Position numbers and translations under genes: made by a program. 64,000 nucleotides of DNA from Chryseobacterium sp. 7 (GTDB lineage Bacteria > Bacteroidota > Bacteroidia > Flavobacteriales > Weeksellaceae): positions 2,914,001-2,978,000 of the forward strand of contig NZ_RCCA01000001.1 of the NCBI RefSeq assembly GCF_003663845.1, written 5' to 3'. The notes beneath the pieces are model-generated. The model was not told the DNA's origin and ran no database searches. It worked only from the letters and a program-made list of their open reading frames with translations. Shown here piece by piece: positions 25,801-35,260 of this stretch (positions within the stretch are counted from its first letter, which is position 1; every line of letters begins with the position of its first letter).

Positions 25801-28064
25801 ATGTTAAAGAAAACCGTCATTATAAGTTTATTCACCCTTATTTCTGCTTCTTATATGGCTCAGACCAATACTACCATACCCGTTTATTTAGATGAATCCA
25901 AACCTGTAGAACAGCGTATTCAGGATGCATTATCAAGAATGACACTGGAAGAAAAAGTAGCAATGCTTCATGCTCAGTCGAAATTCAGTTCACCGGGTGT
26001 TCCAAGATTGGGAATTCCTGAATTCTGGACCACAGATGGCCCTCACGGGGTACGCCCTGAAGTAATGTGGGACGAATGGGATCAGGCCGGATGGACGAAC
26101 GATTCTATTATCGCCTACCCTGCTCTGACTGCTTTATCCGCAACCTGGAACAAAAAAATGTCATGGAACTATGGGAAAGCATTGGGAGAAGAAGCCCGTT
26201 ACAGAAAAAAAGATATCCTTCTGGGACCTGGAGTGAATATTTACAGAACTCCACTGAACGGAAGAAACTTTGAATACATGGGTGAAGATCCTTATCTGAC
26301 CTCAAAAATGGTGGTTCCTTATATTAAAGGGGTACAGTCTAATGGCGTGGCAACTTCTGTGAAACATTTTGCTTTGAACAATCAGGAAATGTTCCGCCAT
26401 ACCAGCAATGTAAATGTAGATGACAGAGCTCTTTATGAAATTTACCTGCCTGCTTTTAAAGCTGCGGTAACAGAAGGAGACTCATGGACGATTATGGGAG
26501 CTTATGACATGTACAAAGGCCAGTATGCAAGCCAGAATCAGTATCTTTTAAATGATATTTTAAAGAAAGAATGGAACTATAAAGGCGTAGTAGTATCCGA
26601 CTGGGGCGCTGTAAACAATACTGAACAGGCCATCCATAACGGGCTTGACCTTGAATTCGGATCATGGACGAACGGACTTTCTGCAGGAACTAAAAATGCT
26701 TATGATAATTATTACTTAGCAAAGCCTTATCTTGATTTGATTAAAGCAGGAAAAGTAGGAACCAAAGAACTGGACGATAAAGTAACAAGATTGCTTCGTC
26801 TTGCTTATAAAACGACAATGAACCGTAATAAGCCTTTCGGGAATATTGCTTCTGAAGAGCATAAAGCTGTAGCCAAAGAAATTGGAGAAGAAGGAATCGT
26901 TTTATTAAAAAATCAGGGGAATGTTCTTCCTATTGATATTAATAAGGCTAAAAAAATAGCCGTTATCGGAGAGAATGCCATTAAAATAATGACCGTTGGT
27001 GGTGGTTCTTCATCATTAAAAGTAAAATATGAAACACTTCCTTTAGACGGAATTAAATCCAGATTTGGAAAACAGGCAGACGTACAGTATGCAAGAGGTT
27101 ATGTAGGTGATATCGGAGGTGAATACAATGGTGTAAAATCCGGACAGGATTTAAAAGACACCCGTTCTGAAGCTGAATTACTGAATGAAGCTGTAGAATT
27201 AGCCAAAAAATCAGATTATGTAATTTTTGTGGGGGATTGAATAAAGCAGACTTCCAGGACAGTGAAGGAAACGACAGAAAAAGCTATGGGCTTCCATACA
27301 GTCAGGATCAGGTGATTACTGCTCTTGCAAAGGCAAATAAAAATCTTGCTGTAGTTTTAGTTTCCGGAAATGCGGTGGCAATGCCATGGATCAAAGAAGT
27401 TCCAACGGTTGTACAGGCTTGGTATCTGGGTTCTGAAGCCGGAAATTCTATTGCTGCAATTTTAGCCGGAGACGCCAATCCTTCAGGAAAACTTCCGTTT
27501 ACATTTCCTGTAAAGCTTGACGACAACTCAGCACATCGGCTTGGAGAATATCCTGGGCAGAAAGATGAACTGGCAGCAGGGAAAGGTAAAGATCAGAAAA
27601 ATCCTATCAATATTACATACAACGAAGGCATTTTTGTAGGTTACCGCTGGCATGATACCAAAAATATAAAGCCCCTTTTCAGTTTTGGGCACGGATTGAG
27701 CTATACCACTTTTGAATTCGGGAAAGCAAAAGCAGACCAGACGACGATTTCACAGGATGGTAAAATTACATTTACCGTAACCGTTAAAAATACAGGTAAA
27801 AAAGCAGGTGCTGAAGTTGCCCAGCTTTACATCAGTGATTTAAAATCAGCTGTTCCACGCCCTGCAAAAGAATTGAAGGGTTTTGAAAAAGTATATCTGA
27901 ATCCTGGTGAGCAAAAAGAAGTCACTTTCACCATTGATAAAACGGCTTTAAGTTATTTTGATGCTCAAAAGCATGATTGGGTAGCTGAACCGGGAGATTT
28001 TGAAGCGCTGATTGGAAATTCTTCAGATGCCATTAAAACGAAAGTGAAATTTACGCTTAAATAA
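25801..28064 (+). pseudogene. Glycoside hydrolase family 3 beta-glucosidase, frameshifted
   Basis: A signal peptide ('IISLFTLISASYMAQ') is followed by the GH3 barrel ('GIPEFWTTDGPHGVRPEVMW', 'GEDPYLTSKMV', 'VKHFALNNQE'). The nucleophile Asp lies in 'GVVVSDWGAVNNTEQAI'. The (alpha/beta)6 domain spans the frame break, and a C-terminal fibronectin III-like domain follows ('ITFTVTVKNTGKKAGAEVAQ'). One G added to the five-G run at 27231-27235 restores '...VIFVGGLNKADFQDSEG...'. Start at 25801 is chosen because the promoter sits too close to the ATG at 25789. It probably removes beta-linked glucose from oligosaccharides in the periplasm or outside. Confidence 0.9.
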
Positions 28065-28136
28065 ATGGGAAATTCAATTTGAGGATATCCTCTTAAAAAG
28101 AATGTTTCACATTATATTAATTTATTTGGTTGAATT

Positions 28137-28167
28137 AAACAGATCCCGAATTGGGATCTGTTTTTTT
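28137..28167 (+). terminator. Intrinsic terminator of the beta-glucosidase gene
   Basis: AAACAGATCCC and GGGATCTGTTT form an 11-bp perfect stem around GAATT, followed by a T-run. Confidence 0.88.
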
Positions 28168-28192
28168 ATTTTATTGCAGCTTATATTATTTT

Positions 28193-28327
28193 TTGAACCA
28201 TTAAGATGGTTTAAGTTTTTAAGGAACACTAAGGTTCAAATAAATTTGAATGAAGTGATCTGCAGAAAAAATATCTAAGATATTTTCTTAATTCTCTTAA
28301 CAGCGTAATATATTCTTAATGGTTCAA
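28193..28327. repeat. 135-bp element with 14-bp terminal inverted repeats
   Basis: TTGAACCATTAAGA at the left end is inverted exactly as TCTTAATGGTTCAA at the right end. The interior is rich in CTTAA/TTAAG words. No ORF is present. It resembles a miniature inverted-repeat element or a palindromic intergenic repeat. Confidence 0.65.
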
Positions 28328-28411
28328 GAATTTGTGAATAGTTTCCCACTTAAAATAAAAAACAGATTTCAATTTGAAACCTGCTTTCATTTTTATCTAA
28401 CAAATCTTGAG

Positions 28412-30598
28412 TTATTTTCCACCGCCGCCATTTTTCTCTACGTCGGTTTTTGTGTTTTCTTTTACCTTCTGATTTCCGAAACGTTTCACAAAAGTAAGAG
28501 AAACACCATACCAGTCCCATTTTGAGTATTCTCTGAAAGTTCCGTCCGGGCTGTAAGTGGTGTTATCACCATAAGGTCTTTTAAAAATATTCATCAGCTG
28601 CATGCTCAGCTCCATCTGTGTTTTCGGGAATATTTTGGTGACTGAAATATTGTGGAATACGTTGGTATTATTCGCATAAGAGTTTCCATTATTCTGGTTC
28701 GCAAGCTCTACCCATGCACTTAGGTTAATATTTTTATTGAAAAGATTCGTGTAAGATACGTTTGCGGAAGCTCCCCAATAACTGATATAATCTTTTCCTC
28801 CCAGCTTATTTTTCTCATTAAAGTCTTTATTATTAATATAGTACCATCCGAATCCGGCATTTACATTCAGTTTATTTTTCAGGAAGTTCTGATTGGTGTT
28901 GGCAAAAAGATAATATTTCTCCACTTTTCCATCGAAGTTTCCGGGTAATGAAACCGTTCTTCCGTTTTCCGTCACATATGTAGTCCAGTAATCCTGATTC
29001 GTGTGCATATATCTTGCAGAGATAAAGTACTTTTTCAGAATTCCGAATTTCATATACAATCGGTCATTCGGATTGGGATTCAGATAAAGATTTCCTCTGG
29101 AATACGTTCCGTTAATTTCAGGCACGAGGAAAGGATTAAATTCAGAATACCATGGTCTCCAGATAGTTCGGTTATAGGTAAGGCTTAAATCAAACTTCTC
29201 TGAAAAGCTGTACTTCAGCAACAAATTGGGAAGAAATGTCCCGTATGCATCTCTTCTCTCCGTACCTGCTACATCCTGTCTTACTTTATAATCAATATAT
29301 TCATAACGAACCCCGATTCTTGTTTCTAATTTTTTGAAGAATGTTTTGCTGTAGTTGGCATATAAAGAGCTTAAATTGTCTTCATAATGAAAAGTATCAT
29401 TTCTCGCCAGATTATAAAATTCGGAGTTTACATCCGCCATACTGAATCCATAAAGGCTATTGGGAATAATATGATTGTTAATTTCCGTTTTCCCTCCTAC
29501 TTCTATGGTACCGCCGGATTTCCCTAAAGGCTGGGTATAATCTACTTTCAGATAATAATTACGCATCTGATTGGAACTGATAACTCCAAGCTGCTGAGCA
29601 GAACTCCCGGTCTGATTAATAATCTGCTTATCAATTAAATTATCATTGTCATTGCTGGAATAGTTGGTTCCTAAATTAATATCTAAAATTCTGTTCTTTT
29701 CCTTATCATAATACTTGTAAAAAGCATTTGTTCCAAGATTACGGTTGAACCCCCAGATATTTTGAGTCTGATTAAAAGAGTCACCAGGCTCTCCATTATT
29801 GAAGATCATTCCATTAGATTCTGCCAGGGACAAATTTCTGCTCTGTGAATACTCCGCTACAAATCCGATATTATTTTTATCATTCAGTTCGAATTCTGAA
29901 GTAGAAGAAAGAGACGGACTTTCGTTTCTCATGACGTTCTCCAAATTGAACTGAGTCAGTTTATTTGTAGCATACCGGTTGTCCCATGTTTGAGTCTTTT
30001 GTACATAATTTCCACTATTGTAACCTCCAATAAAGGTTTGAGTAAACTTTTTCTTATGGTAATTCAGGTTGAAGTTTGTGTATTGTGAATTTTTGGTACT
30101 TTGTCTGTTATTGAGGGAGATGCTCCCTTTTATTCCTTCGTCATCTCTTTTTTTCAGAACAATATTGATCACAGATCCTGAAGTTTCATAACGGGAGGAA
30201 GGGCTGGTAATCACCTCAATTTTCATAAGGTTGTCAGCAGGAATTGTTTTAAGATATTCCTTCAGTTCTTTTCCGGTAAAAACAGATTTTCTGTCGTTGA
30301 TGTATACCGTTACCATTTGCCCTTCGGCTTTTACATCATCATTGTTATCAATACTTACCAAAGGAGTCATTCTCAGGACATCCCATGTTGTATTTCCGGC
30401 CAGAATTGCACTGTTGGCTACATTAAATACAGTTCTGTCTATCTTGGATTCTACAGTCGGTTTTCTGGCCACCAGAGTAACCGCTTCTATCTCTTTTGCA
30501 TTTCCTTTTACAGTATCCTTTGCAGCCGGAGCCGGAGCTTGCTGAGCCATTGCTAATGAACCTGCTAATATTGCTATTGGAAATATAATTACTTTCAT
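28412..30598 (-). CDS. TonB-dependent receptor-like outer-membrane beta-barrel protein
   Basis: 728 aa with a signal peptide ('IFPIAILAGSLAMAQQ'). A plug-like domain follows ('TTWDVLRMTPLVSIDNN', 'TVYINDRKSVFTGKELKEYL', 'LMKIEVITSPSSRYETSGS'), then a large beta-barrel (OMP_b-brl_3 type) in which alternating aromatic strands run to the C-terminus. The carboxypeptidase-like regulatory domain often found in flavobacterial relatives is absent, and no SusD partner is adjacent, so a polysaccharide locus is not indicated. The ligand is unknown. A Pro/Ala stretch follows the signal peptide. Confidence 0.85.
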   Translation of the reverse strand: MKVIIFPIAILAGSLAMAQQAPAPAAKDTVKGNAKEIEAVTLVARKPTVESKIDRTVFNVANSAILAGNTTWDVLRMTPLVSIDNNDDVKAEGQMVTVYINDRKSVFTGKELKEYLKTIPADNLMKIEVITSPSSRYETSGSVINIVLKKRDDEGIKGSISLNNRQSTKNSQYTNFNLNYHKKKFTQTFIGGYNSGNYVQKTQTWDNRYATNKLTQFNLENVMRNESPSLSSTSEFELNDKNNIGFVAEYSQSRNLSLAESNGMIFNNGEPGDSFNQTQNIWGFNRNLGTNAFYKYYDKEKNRILDINLGTNYSSNDNDNLIDKQIINQTGSSAQQLGVISSNQMRNYYLKVDYTQPLGKSGGTIEVGGKTEINNHIIPNSLYGFSMADVNSEFYNLARNDTFHYEDNLSSLYANYSKTFFKKLETRIGVRYEYIDYKVRQDVAGTERRDAYGTFLPNLLLKYSFSEKFDLSLTYNRTIWRPWYSEFNPFLVPEINGTYSRGNLYLNPNPNDRLYMKFGILKKYFISARYMHTNQDYWTTYVTENGRTVSLPGNFDGKVEKYYLFANTNQNFLKNKLNVNAGFGWYYINNKDFNEKNKLGGKDYISYWGASANVSYTNLFNKNINLSAWVELANQNNGNSYANNTNVFHNISVTKIFPKTQMELSMQLMNIFKRPYGDNTTYSPDGTFREYSKWDWYGVSLTFVKRFGNQKVKENTKTDVEKNGGGGK

Positions 30599-30906
30599 GT
30601 GAAATTATAGTTTTTCTATAAGACCACTATCTTCATACATTCGTTACATCAAAAAATAAAATAAATACTTAATTCACAGCAAGATACCGAAGTCACTTTT
30701 AAACATAAAATTAAAAACAGTATAAATTTCTCAAAAAAGAAACTCAATATAAATCACTTTCGTAATAATTATTCTTAAAAATACTTTTTATCTTCAATTT
30801 AAATTTTATTGAAAAATCTTTAAAATTCACCTAAAAAATATGATTTTTTTAATGATTACCCATAAAGCAAACAGATCTTAACCGAATTTTCAAAAGAGGT
30901 ATGAAC
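30599..30906. other. Intergenic region upstream of the outer-membrane barrel gene
   Basis: About 300 bp of AT-rich sequence with no ORF, repeat or clear promoter recognised. It must contain the promoter of the minus-strand barrel gene. Confidence 0.5.
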
Positions 30907-30931
30907 AAAAAAGCCCGGATCTCACCCGGGC
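30907..30931 (-). terminator. Intrinsic terminator of the DUF2652 gene
   Basis: GCCCGG and CCGGGC form a GC-rich stem with an ATCTCAC loop. On the minus strand it is followed by six U. Confidence 0.8.
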
Positions 30932-30975
30932 CGCTAGCAATAGCAAATTTACAAGGAATATTATTAAAATATATG

Positions 30976-31527
30976 CTAGTTTAAACTTTCAAAATAATGG
31001 ATAACGCCTACTTCAGGCAGGCGATACGGATCTTTATTAAAGTCAGATTTCTTATTTTTACTGCTTTCCAGAAAAGAATTGCTGAAAAGTGCATAAGAAG
31101 GCTGTTCTGCCATTCCGTTTTTCAAAAGCTGATGAGCTTCTACAATTGTTTTTCCATATAATTTTCTGAAGTTTCCAATATTATATTGTGAAAAAGATCC
31201 GTAATGAACAATAAACTTAAGAGCCAGATCAATTTTTGTACTTAAACTTTTACTCAATTCTTCTATCTTTCTGTTAAAGGCACTTCTCATCTTCCACAGC
31301 ATTGTTGAAATACTCTGGTAAGACGGACTTTCATCATAACGGTAAAATAAAATGGCGTCTCCTTCAATCTCGGAAATTTCAAAATACTGATCATTCACAT
31401 CTATGAGTGTAGACAATAATTGTCGCACAATATACTCGCCTGTATACAGTTTTGTATTGAACACAAATTCCGTAAATCCGCTGAAATCCGGAATTAGAAT
31501 GATCCCCTCTTGTATATTTGTTTCCAT
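30976..31527 (-). CDS. DUF2652 protein (nucleotide-cyclase-like fold)
   Basis: 183 aa. 'IILIPDFSGFTEFV' at the N-terminus and 'YFEISEIEGDAILFYRYDE' are the DUF2652 signatures and correspond to the two metal-binding Asp regions of class III nucleotide cyclases. 'LKFIVHYGSFSQYNIGNFRK' and 'LYGKTIVEAHQLLKNG' continue the fold. Whether the protein makes a cyclic nucleotide is unknown. It is monocistronic with its own terminator. Confidence 0.8.
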   Translation of the reverse strand: METNIQEGIILIPDFSGFTEFVFNTKLYTGEYIVRQLLSTLIDVNDQYFEISEIEGDAILFYRYDESPSYQSISTMLWKMRSAFNRKIEELSKSLSTKIDLALKFIVHYGSFSQYNIGNFRKLYGKTIVEAHQLLKNGMAEQPSYALFSNSFLESSKNKKSDFNKDPYRLPEVGVIHYFESLN

Positions 31528-31730
31528 AATGATAGTGAATTAAAAACCTGATTCATCATTACAGACGAAGCAGATTTAATTTTACCTTATGATTTCTGAT
31601 ATAAATTAGGAAGTATCATTTTTTAGGTGTAAAATATATCAAAACCATTAAGAATAGATTTAAGAATAAAGTATAGTTAAGATGAATCATTCTGATTTTT
31701 AAGCTTAAAGTGAAACTCATCTTCAACACA

Positions 31731-32480
31731 TTACTCAATAAAAACAATTAATTCTTTATCATAGCCATTATATTTTTCATCAATATAGCCATGAGGATTG
31801 CAAATGATTTCTGTTTCTCCGATCTTATATCTGCATGGTGTATGAATATGTCCGTGAATCCAGTACAAAGGTTGATATTCTGAAATTAAATCTTCCAGAT
31901 CAGAAGCATAAGCCGCTGTTAACGGATCTTCTTTATAATGTTCCGGAACAGATTGTATACTGGGCGCATGATGGGTAACAACAATATTTTTAAGCCCTTT
32001 TGAATCTTCAAGACTTTCTATAAGCCATTGTTTTGAAAGCTGATGAATTTTAAAGGTATCTATTGTCTTCATTTTTGAGTAAGAAGGATCTCTTCTGATC
32101 ATTTTATAGTCATTCATTTTAGGCTGGCACAGCATTCCATACTGAACCGGGTTCCCAAAGATTGAAAAATCCGTCCATAAAGTTGATCCATGAAAACGAA
32201 TATCATCAATATCCACAAATGAGTTTTCAAGCACATGAACATTAGAATTCAATGCTGCTTCCTTGATCTTATCGAGTGTTTTTGGATATGACCCTTTATA
32301 ATATTCGTGATTGCCCAAAACATAGATTACAGGTTTATTGGGTATCGCTTTTTTAATCCATTCTATGCCTTTGGTTCCCAAGTTAACATCACCAGCCAGC
32401 ACAACAATATCTGAACGATCAAAACATAGTTCCGTACTTCCAAATTCCCGGTGAAGATCGCTGATGACCTGTATTTTCAT
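31731..32480 (-). CDS. Calcineurin-like metallophosphoesterase
   Basis: 249 aa from the ATG at 32480 ('MKIQVISDLHREFG'). The longer frame upstream overlaps the terminator of the next gene and is rejected. The five metallophosphoesterase motifs are present: D-x-H in 'ISDLHREFG', G-D in 'VVLAGDVNLG', 'LGNHEYYKG' (GNHE), 'VVTHHAPSIQS' and 'WIHGHIHTPCRYKIG' (GHxH). Substrates of such proteins range from nucleotides to phosphoproteins and cannot be fixed here. Confidence 0.88.
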   Translation of the reverse strand: MKIQVISDLHREFGSTELCFDRSDIVVLAGDVNLGTKGIEWIKKAIPNKPVIYVLGNHEYYKGSYPKTLDKIKEAALNSNVHVLENSFVDIDDIRFHGSTLWTDFSIFGNPVQYGMLCQPKMNDYKMIRRDPSYSKMKTIDTFKIHQLSKQWLIESLEDSKGLKNIVVTHHAPSIQSVPEHYKEDPLTAAYASDLEDLISEYQPLYWIHGHIHTPCRYKIGETEIICNPHGYIDEKYNGYDKELIVFIE

Positions 32481-32533
32481 GATATGCAGTAAATGGCAAA
32501 GGTAATAAAGGGAAAATAGAATGGCAAGAAGGC

Positions 32534-32567
32534 AAAAAAAGAACCGGCACCTAAGCACCGATTCTTT
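32534..32567 (-). terminator. Intrinsic terminator of the MFS transporter gene
   Basis: AAAGAACCGG and CCGATTCTTT form a 10-bp stem with one mismatch around a 10-nt loop. On the minus strand it is followed by U residues. Confidence 0.75.
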
Positions 32568-32597
32568 CGTCATATAGTTTGTATATTTTTAAGACTA

Positions 32598-33986
32598 TTA
32601 TGAAACAGCAACTTCTGTGTGCTTCACTTTTACGCTTTTCAATATAAAATAGAATAGCATTCCGAGTGCTAAGAGAGCATAACTGATCAAAATAATCAGA
32701 TTCAGGCTTCCAACTGATAGTTCTGACGGAAAAACCTGGCTCATTAACGTCATGAAAGACAGCCCGATTCCCGCTCCCAGAAAGTAACTTGTAGAGCTCA
32801 AACTTGATGCTAATCCGTAATGTGCAGGCTCAACATCCTGAATTCCCATGACTGAAAGCGCGGTAAAACAAAACGTCATTCCTACTCCGGAAATACATGC
32901 TGCTCCCAGTAATACTATTGTTAGCGGATGTCCTGTATAAACGGAAATCAACAGTAATAATCCTCCAGCCAGCATAAATGACCATCCTAAAATACCCATT
33001 TGAGAAGAACTCAGACGTTTTGATATTTGTGGCAGAATGAATTTAGCCGTTAAAGCAGACAGGACACTGAACGGAACCAACATTAATCCTGCGGAAGCAG
33101 CACTGTGGCCCATATCTTTTTGAAGCATCAGTGAAATAAGAAATAAAAATCCAATAAAAAATGCTCCCAAAGTAAAGAATACAGCATTGGAAACTACCAG
33201 AGATTTATGTTTAAACAATTGTAAATCCACCAAAGGCTCAGCAACGGATTTTAAACGGTAATAGACCATTACAAGCAGCACTAAGGCCAACACCAGAGAA
33301 CCTGTTACTAAGAAAGGCTGCTCTTTGATATGAACCAATTCGTGAGTTCCGTATGTTAAACTTAATAATCCTAATACCATTAATACCCCTGAAACCAAAT
33401 CTGTTTTCTGCACAGTTTCGTTTTTTTCATCTACAGGCAGGTAATAGCAAGACAGTATAAGCGTAATTAAAAGAATAGGGACATTAATAAGGAAAACCCA
33501 ATGCCAGCTTAAATAAGTACTGATAATTCCGCCTACTGAAAGACCGCTTCCGGAACCAATAGCCGCAAATGAGCTGAAAATTCCGATGGCACGATTTCTC
33601 TCCTGCTCTCCTCTGAAGGTATTGGTCACAATGGATAGTGCTGCTGGCATTACCAATGCGGCTCCCAACCCCTGCAAAGCACGGAATATTGCCAATACTT
33701 CAAAATTCTGGGATAATCCTGCCCCTAACGAAGTCAGCATAAAAATCAGGGCTCCCCATAAAAACATTTTCTTCCTTCCGATTTGGTCTGAAAGCTTTCC
33801 TCCAATGATCAGAAATCCACCAAAAAACAAAACATACAGGGTTTGTAACCACTGAACCGTTTCTGCCCCAATATGAAACTGCTGCTGAATAGAAGGAATT
33901 GTTAAATTAATAATGGCAATATCCAACGCCTCCACAAATGTTCCTACCGATGCTAAAATTAATATTAAATTCTTCCTTGTATCCAT
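32598..33986 (-). CDS. MFS multidrug exporter (DHA2/EmrB-QacA type)
   Basis: 462 aa with about 13-14 membrane helices. The first helix 'FVEALDIAIINLTIPSIQQQ' carries the acidic residue typical of DHA2 exporters. 'GGKLSDQIGRKKMFLWGALI' is MFS motif A, and 'AIGIFSSFAAIGSGSGLSVG' is the motif C region. It probably pumps drugs or metabolites out with protons. It is divergent from an Lrp/AsnC regulator with a 142-bp gap, a common arrangement for amino acid or drug exporters. Confidence 0.88.
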   Translation of the reverse strand: MDTRKNLILILASVGTFVEALDIAIINLTIPSIQQQFHIGAETVQWLQTLYVLFFGGFLIIGGKLSDQIGRKKMFLWGALIFMLTSLGAGLSQNFEVLAIFRALQGLGAALVMPAALSIVTNTFRGEQERNRAIGIFSSFAAIGSGSGLSVGGIISTYLSWHWVFLINVPILLITLILSCYYLPVDEKNETVQKTDLVSGVLMVLGLLSLTYGTHELVHIKEQPFLVTGSLVLALVLLVMVYYRLKSVAEPLVDLQLFKHKSLVVSNAVFFTLGAFFIGFLFLISLMLQKDMGHSAASAGLMLVPFSVLSALTAKFILPQISKRLSSSQMGILGWSFMLAGGLLLLISVYTGHPLTIVLLGAACISGVGMTFCFTALSVMGIQDVEPAHYGLASSLSSTSYFLGAGIGLSFMTLMSQVFPSELSVGSLNLIILISYALLALGMLFYFILKSVKVKHTEVAVS

Positions 33987-34128
33987 GTTTCAAATTTCCT
34001 GCAAAATTAAAATTAACAGAACGAATTTGAAAATTTAACCTTAAATTTGGAACAATATTTAAAATATAAAATATATAAAAGAACAAAACACCTGAATTAC
34101 CAAAAACAATCTATAAAAACAGAACAAA

Positions 34129-34599
34129 ATGGCAACTGAAAATTACATTCCTGACGAAAAAGACCTGTCTATCCTGCGCCTTCTTCAGAAAGATGCAAAG
34201 ATGAGCGTCCGTGATATTTCGGCGAGAATCAATCTGAGCCCTACTCCTACTCATGAACGCATTAAGCGTATGGAAAAACAGGGAATCATTAAAGAATATA
34301 CTGCCGTGGTAGACCGCAAAAAGGTCAACAAAGGAATGATGGTAATCTGTATGATCGCTTTGAATGTTCACAATAAGAAAACAGCAGGAAAATTCATTGA
34401 GGAAGTTAGTAAACTGAAGGAAGTTGTAGAATTTTACAACATCAGCGGAGATTTTGATTTTATGTTGAAAATCCTTGCTCCCAATATGGATGAATTCCAT
34501 GAGTTTTTTGTGAATAAACTATCAGAAATTGAGGGAATTGGGCAGACTAAGAGTATTTTTGTGATGAACAGCATTAAGGAAAGTGTGCAGATTGTTTAA
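34129..34599 (+). CDS. Lrp/AsnC family transcriptional regulator
   Basis: 156 aa. An N-terminal helix-turn-helix ('DLSILRLLQKDAKMSVRDIS', then 'ARINLSPTPTHERIKRM') is followed by a RAM/AsnC ligand-binding domain ('VEFYNISGDFDFMLKILAPN'). These proteins form octamers and usually respond to amino acids. Being divergent from the MFS exporter suggests it controls that gene and itself. The ligand is unknown. Confidence 0.9.
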   Translation: MATENYIPDEKDLSILRLLQKDAKMSVRDISARINLSPTPTHERIKRMEKQGIIKEYTAVVDRKKVNKGMMVICMIALNVHNKKTAGKFIEEVSKLKEVVEFYNISGDFDFMLKILAPNMDEFHEFFVNKLSEIEGIGQTKSIFVMNSIKESVQIV

Positions 34600-34685
34600 G
34601 CTAAAAATTCTGCATTGTGATTTCAGAAATGAGTAAGGAATATTACCCATTAGATTTCCATGGGATTTTTCCTATATAAGAATGA

Positions 34686-34710
34686 CAAAAGCCAAATTAT
34701 TTGGCTTTTG
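34686..34710. terminator. Bidirectional terminator between lrp-type gene and surface cassette 1
   Basis: A perfect 11-bp stem (CAAAAGCCAAA with TTTGGCTTTTG) surrounds a TTA loop. A and T runs at the stem ends allow action on both strands. Confidence 0.8.
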
Positions 34711-34736
34711 ATACAGTTTCATTCTATTATTTTAAG

Positions 34737-35243
34737 TTATTTCCAGTAATTCCAGACTGATCCGTCAAAAACTGCCAGTGTTTTGCTGGTGGTATCATAG
34801 CAGATCATACCCGGATAAGGATTTTTTACATTAAGATGTGGTGTAGCTATTTTGGGAAGGATCATTGCTTTATCCTGAGATTCCAGAACCAATACGCCAT
34901 CGGCAGCACTTGTCGTTTCTCCCATAATTACTCCTTTACCTGTTTCTGCAGAATTATTTGTAGCAATTGCATTTGAATTTCCGGTATCTGACAAGGACTT
35001 CCAGACGTCATTTTCATAGACTTTTACTTTTTTATCTGTAACATCAAAGATGAAGGTTCCGTTTACCAAAGCTCCTGTAGGAAATCCGGATGTGGCAGGA
35101 AGAATTAAACCTTTTGTATTTCCGGCTCCATTATCAAAATCCAACACAGTACTTCTTCCATCTATATTCTGCTTGCCAATGCCTATCTGAGCAAAGAATG
35201 AGTTAAAAACAACCAAAGCCGCAACTATACTTATATTTTTCAT
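34737..35243 (-). CDS. Small secreted partner of surface cassette 1
   Basis: 168 aa with a signal peptide ('IVAALVVFNSFFAQIGIGKQ'). The mature part has 'KKVKVYENDVWKSLSDTGNS', then 'GVLVLESQDKAMILPKIATP' and the ending 'GMICYDTTSKTLAVFDGSVW' plus NYWK. Its homologue at 45493 keeps the same order with near-identical motifs. It is encoded 17 bp after a larger secreted protein, as in the second cassette. No sorting domain or lipobox is seen. Function is unknown; a structural surface or fibre component is one possibility. Confidence 0.75.
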   Translation of the reverse strand: MKNISIVAALVVFNSFFAQIGIGKQNIDGRSTVLDFDNGAGNTKGLILPATSGFPTGALVNGTFIFDVTDKKVKVYENDVWKSLSDTGNSNAIATNNSAETGKGVIMGETTSAADGVLVLESQDKAMILPKIATPHLNVKNPYPGMICYDTTSKTLAVFDGSVWNYWK

Positions 35244-35260
35244 ACTATTTACCGGTTAGA

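Noticed and set aside
28139..28411. Small ORF 28319-28525 on the plus strand
   Set aside because: It runs into the minus-strand outer-membrane barrel gene and starts in the inverted-repeat element. It is a shadow frame.
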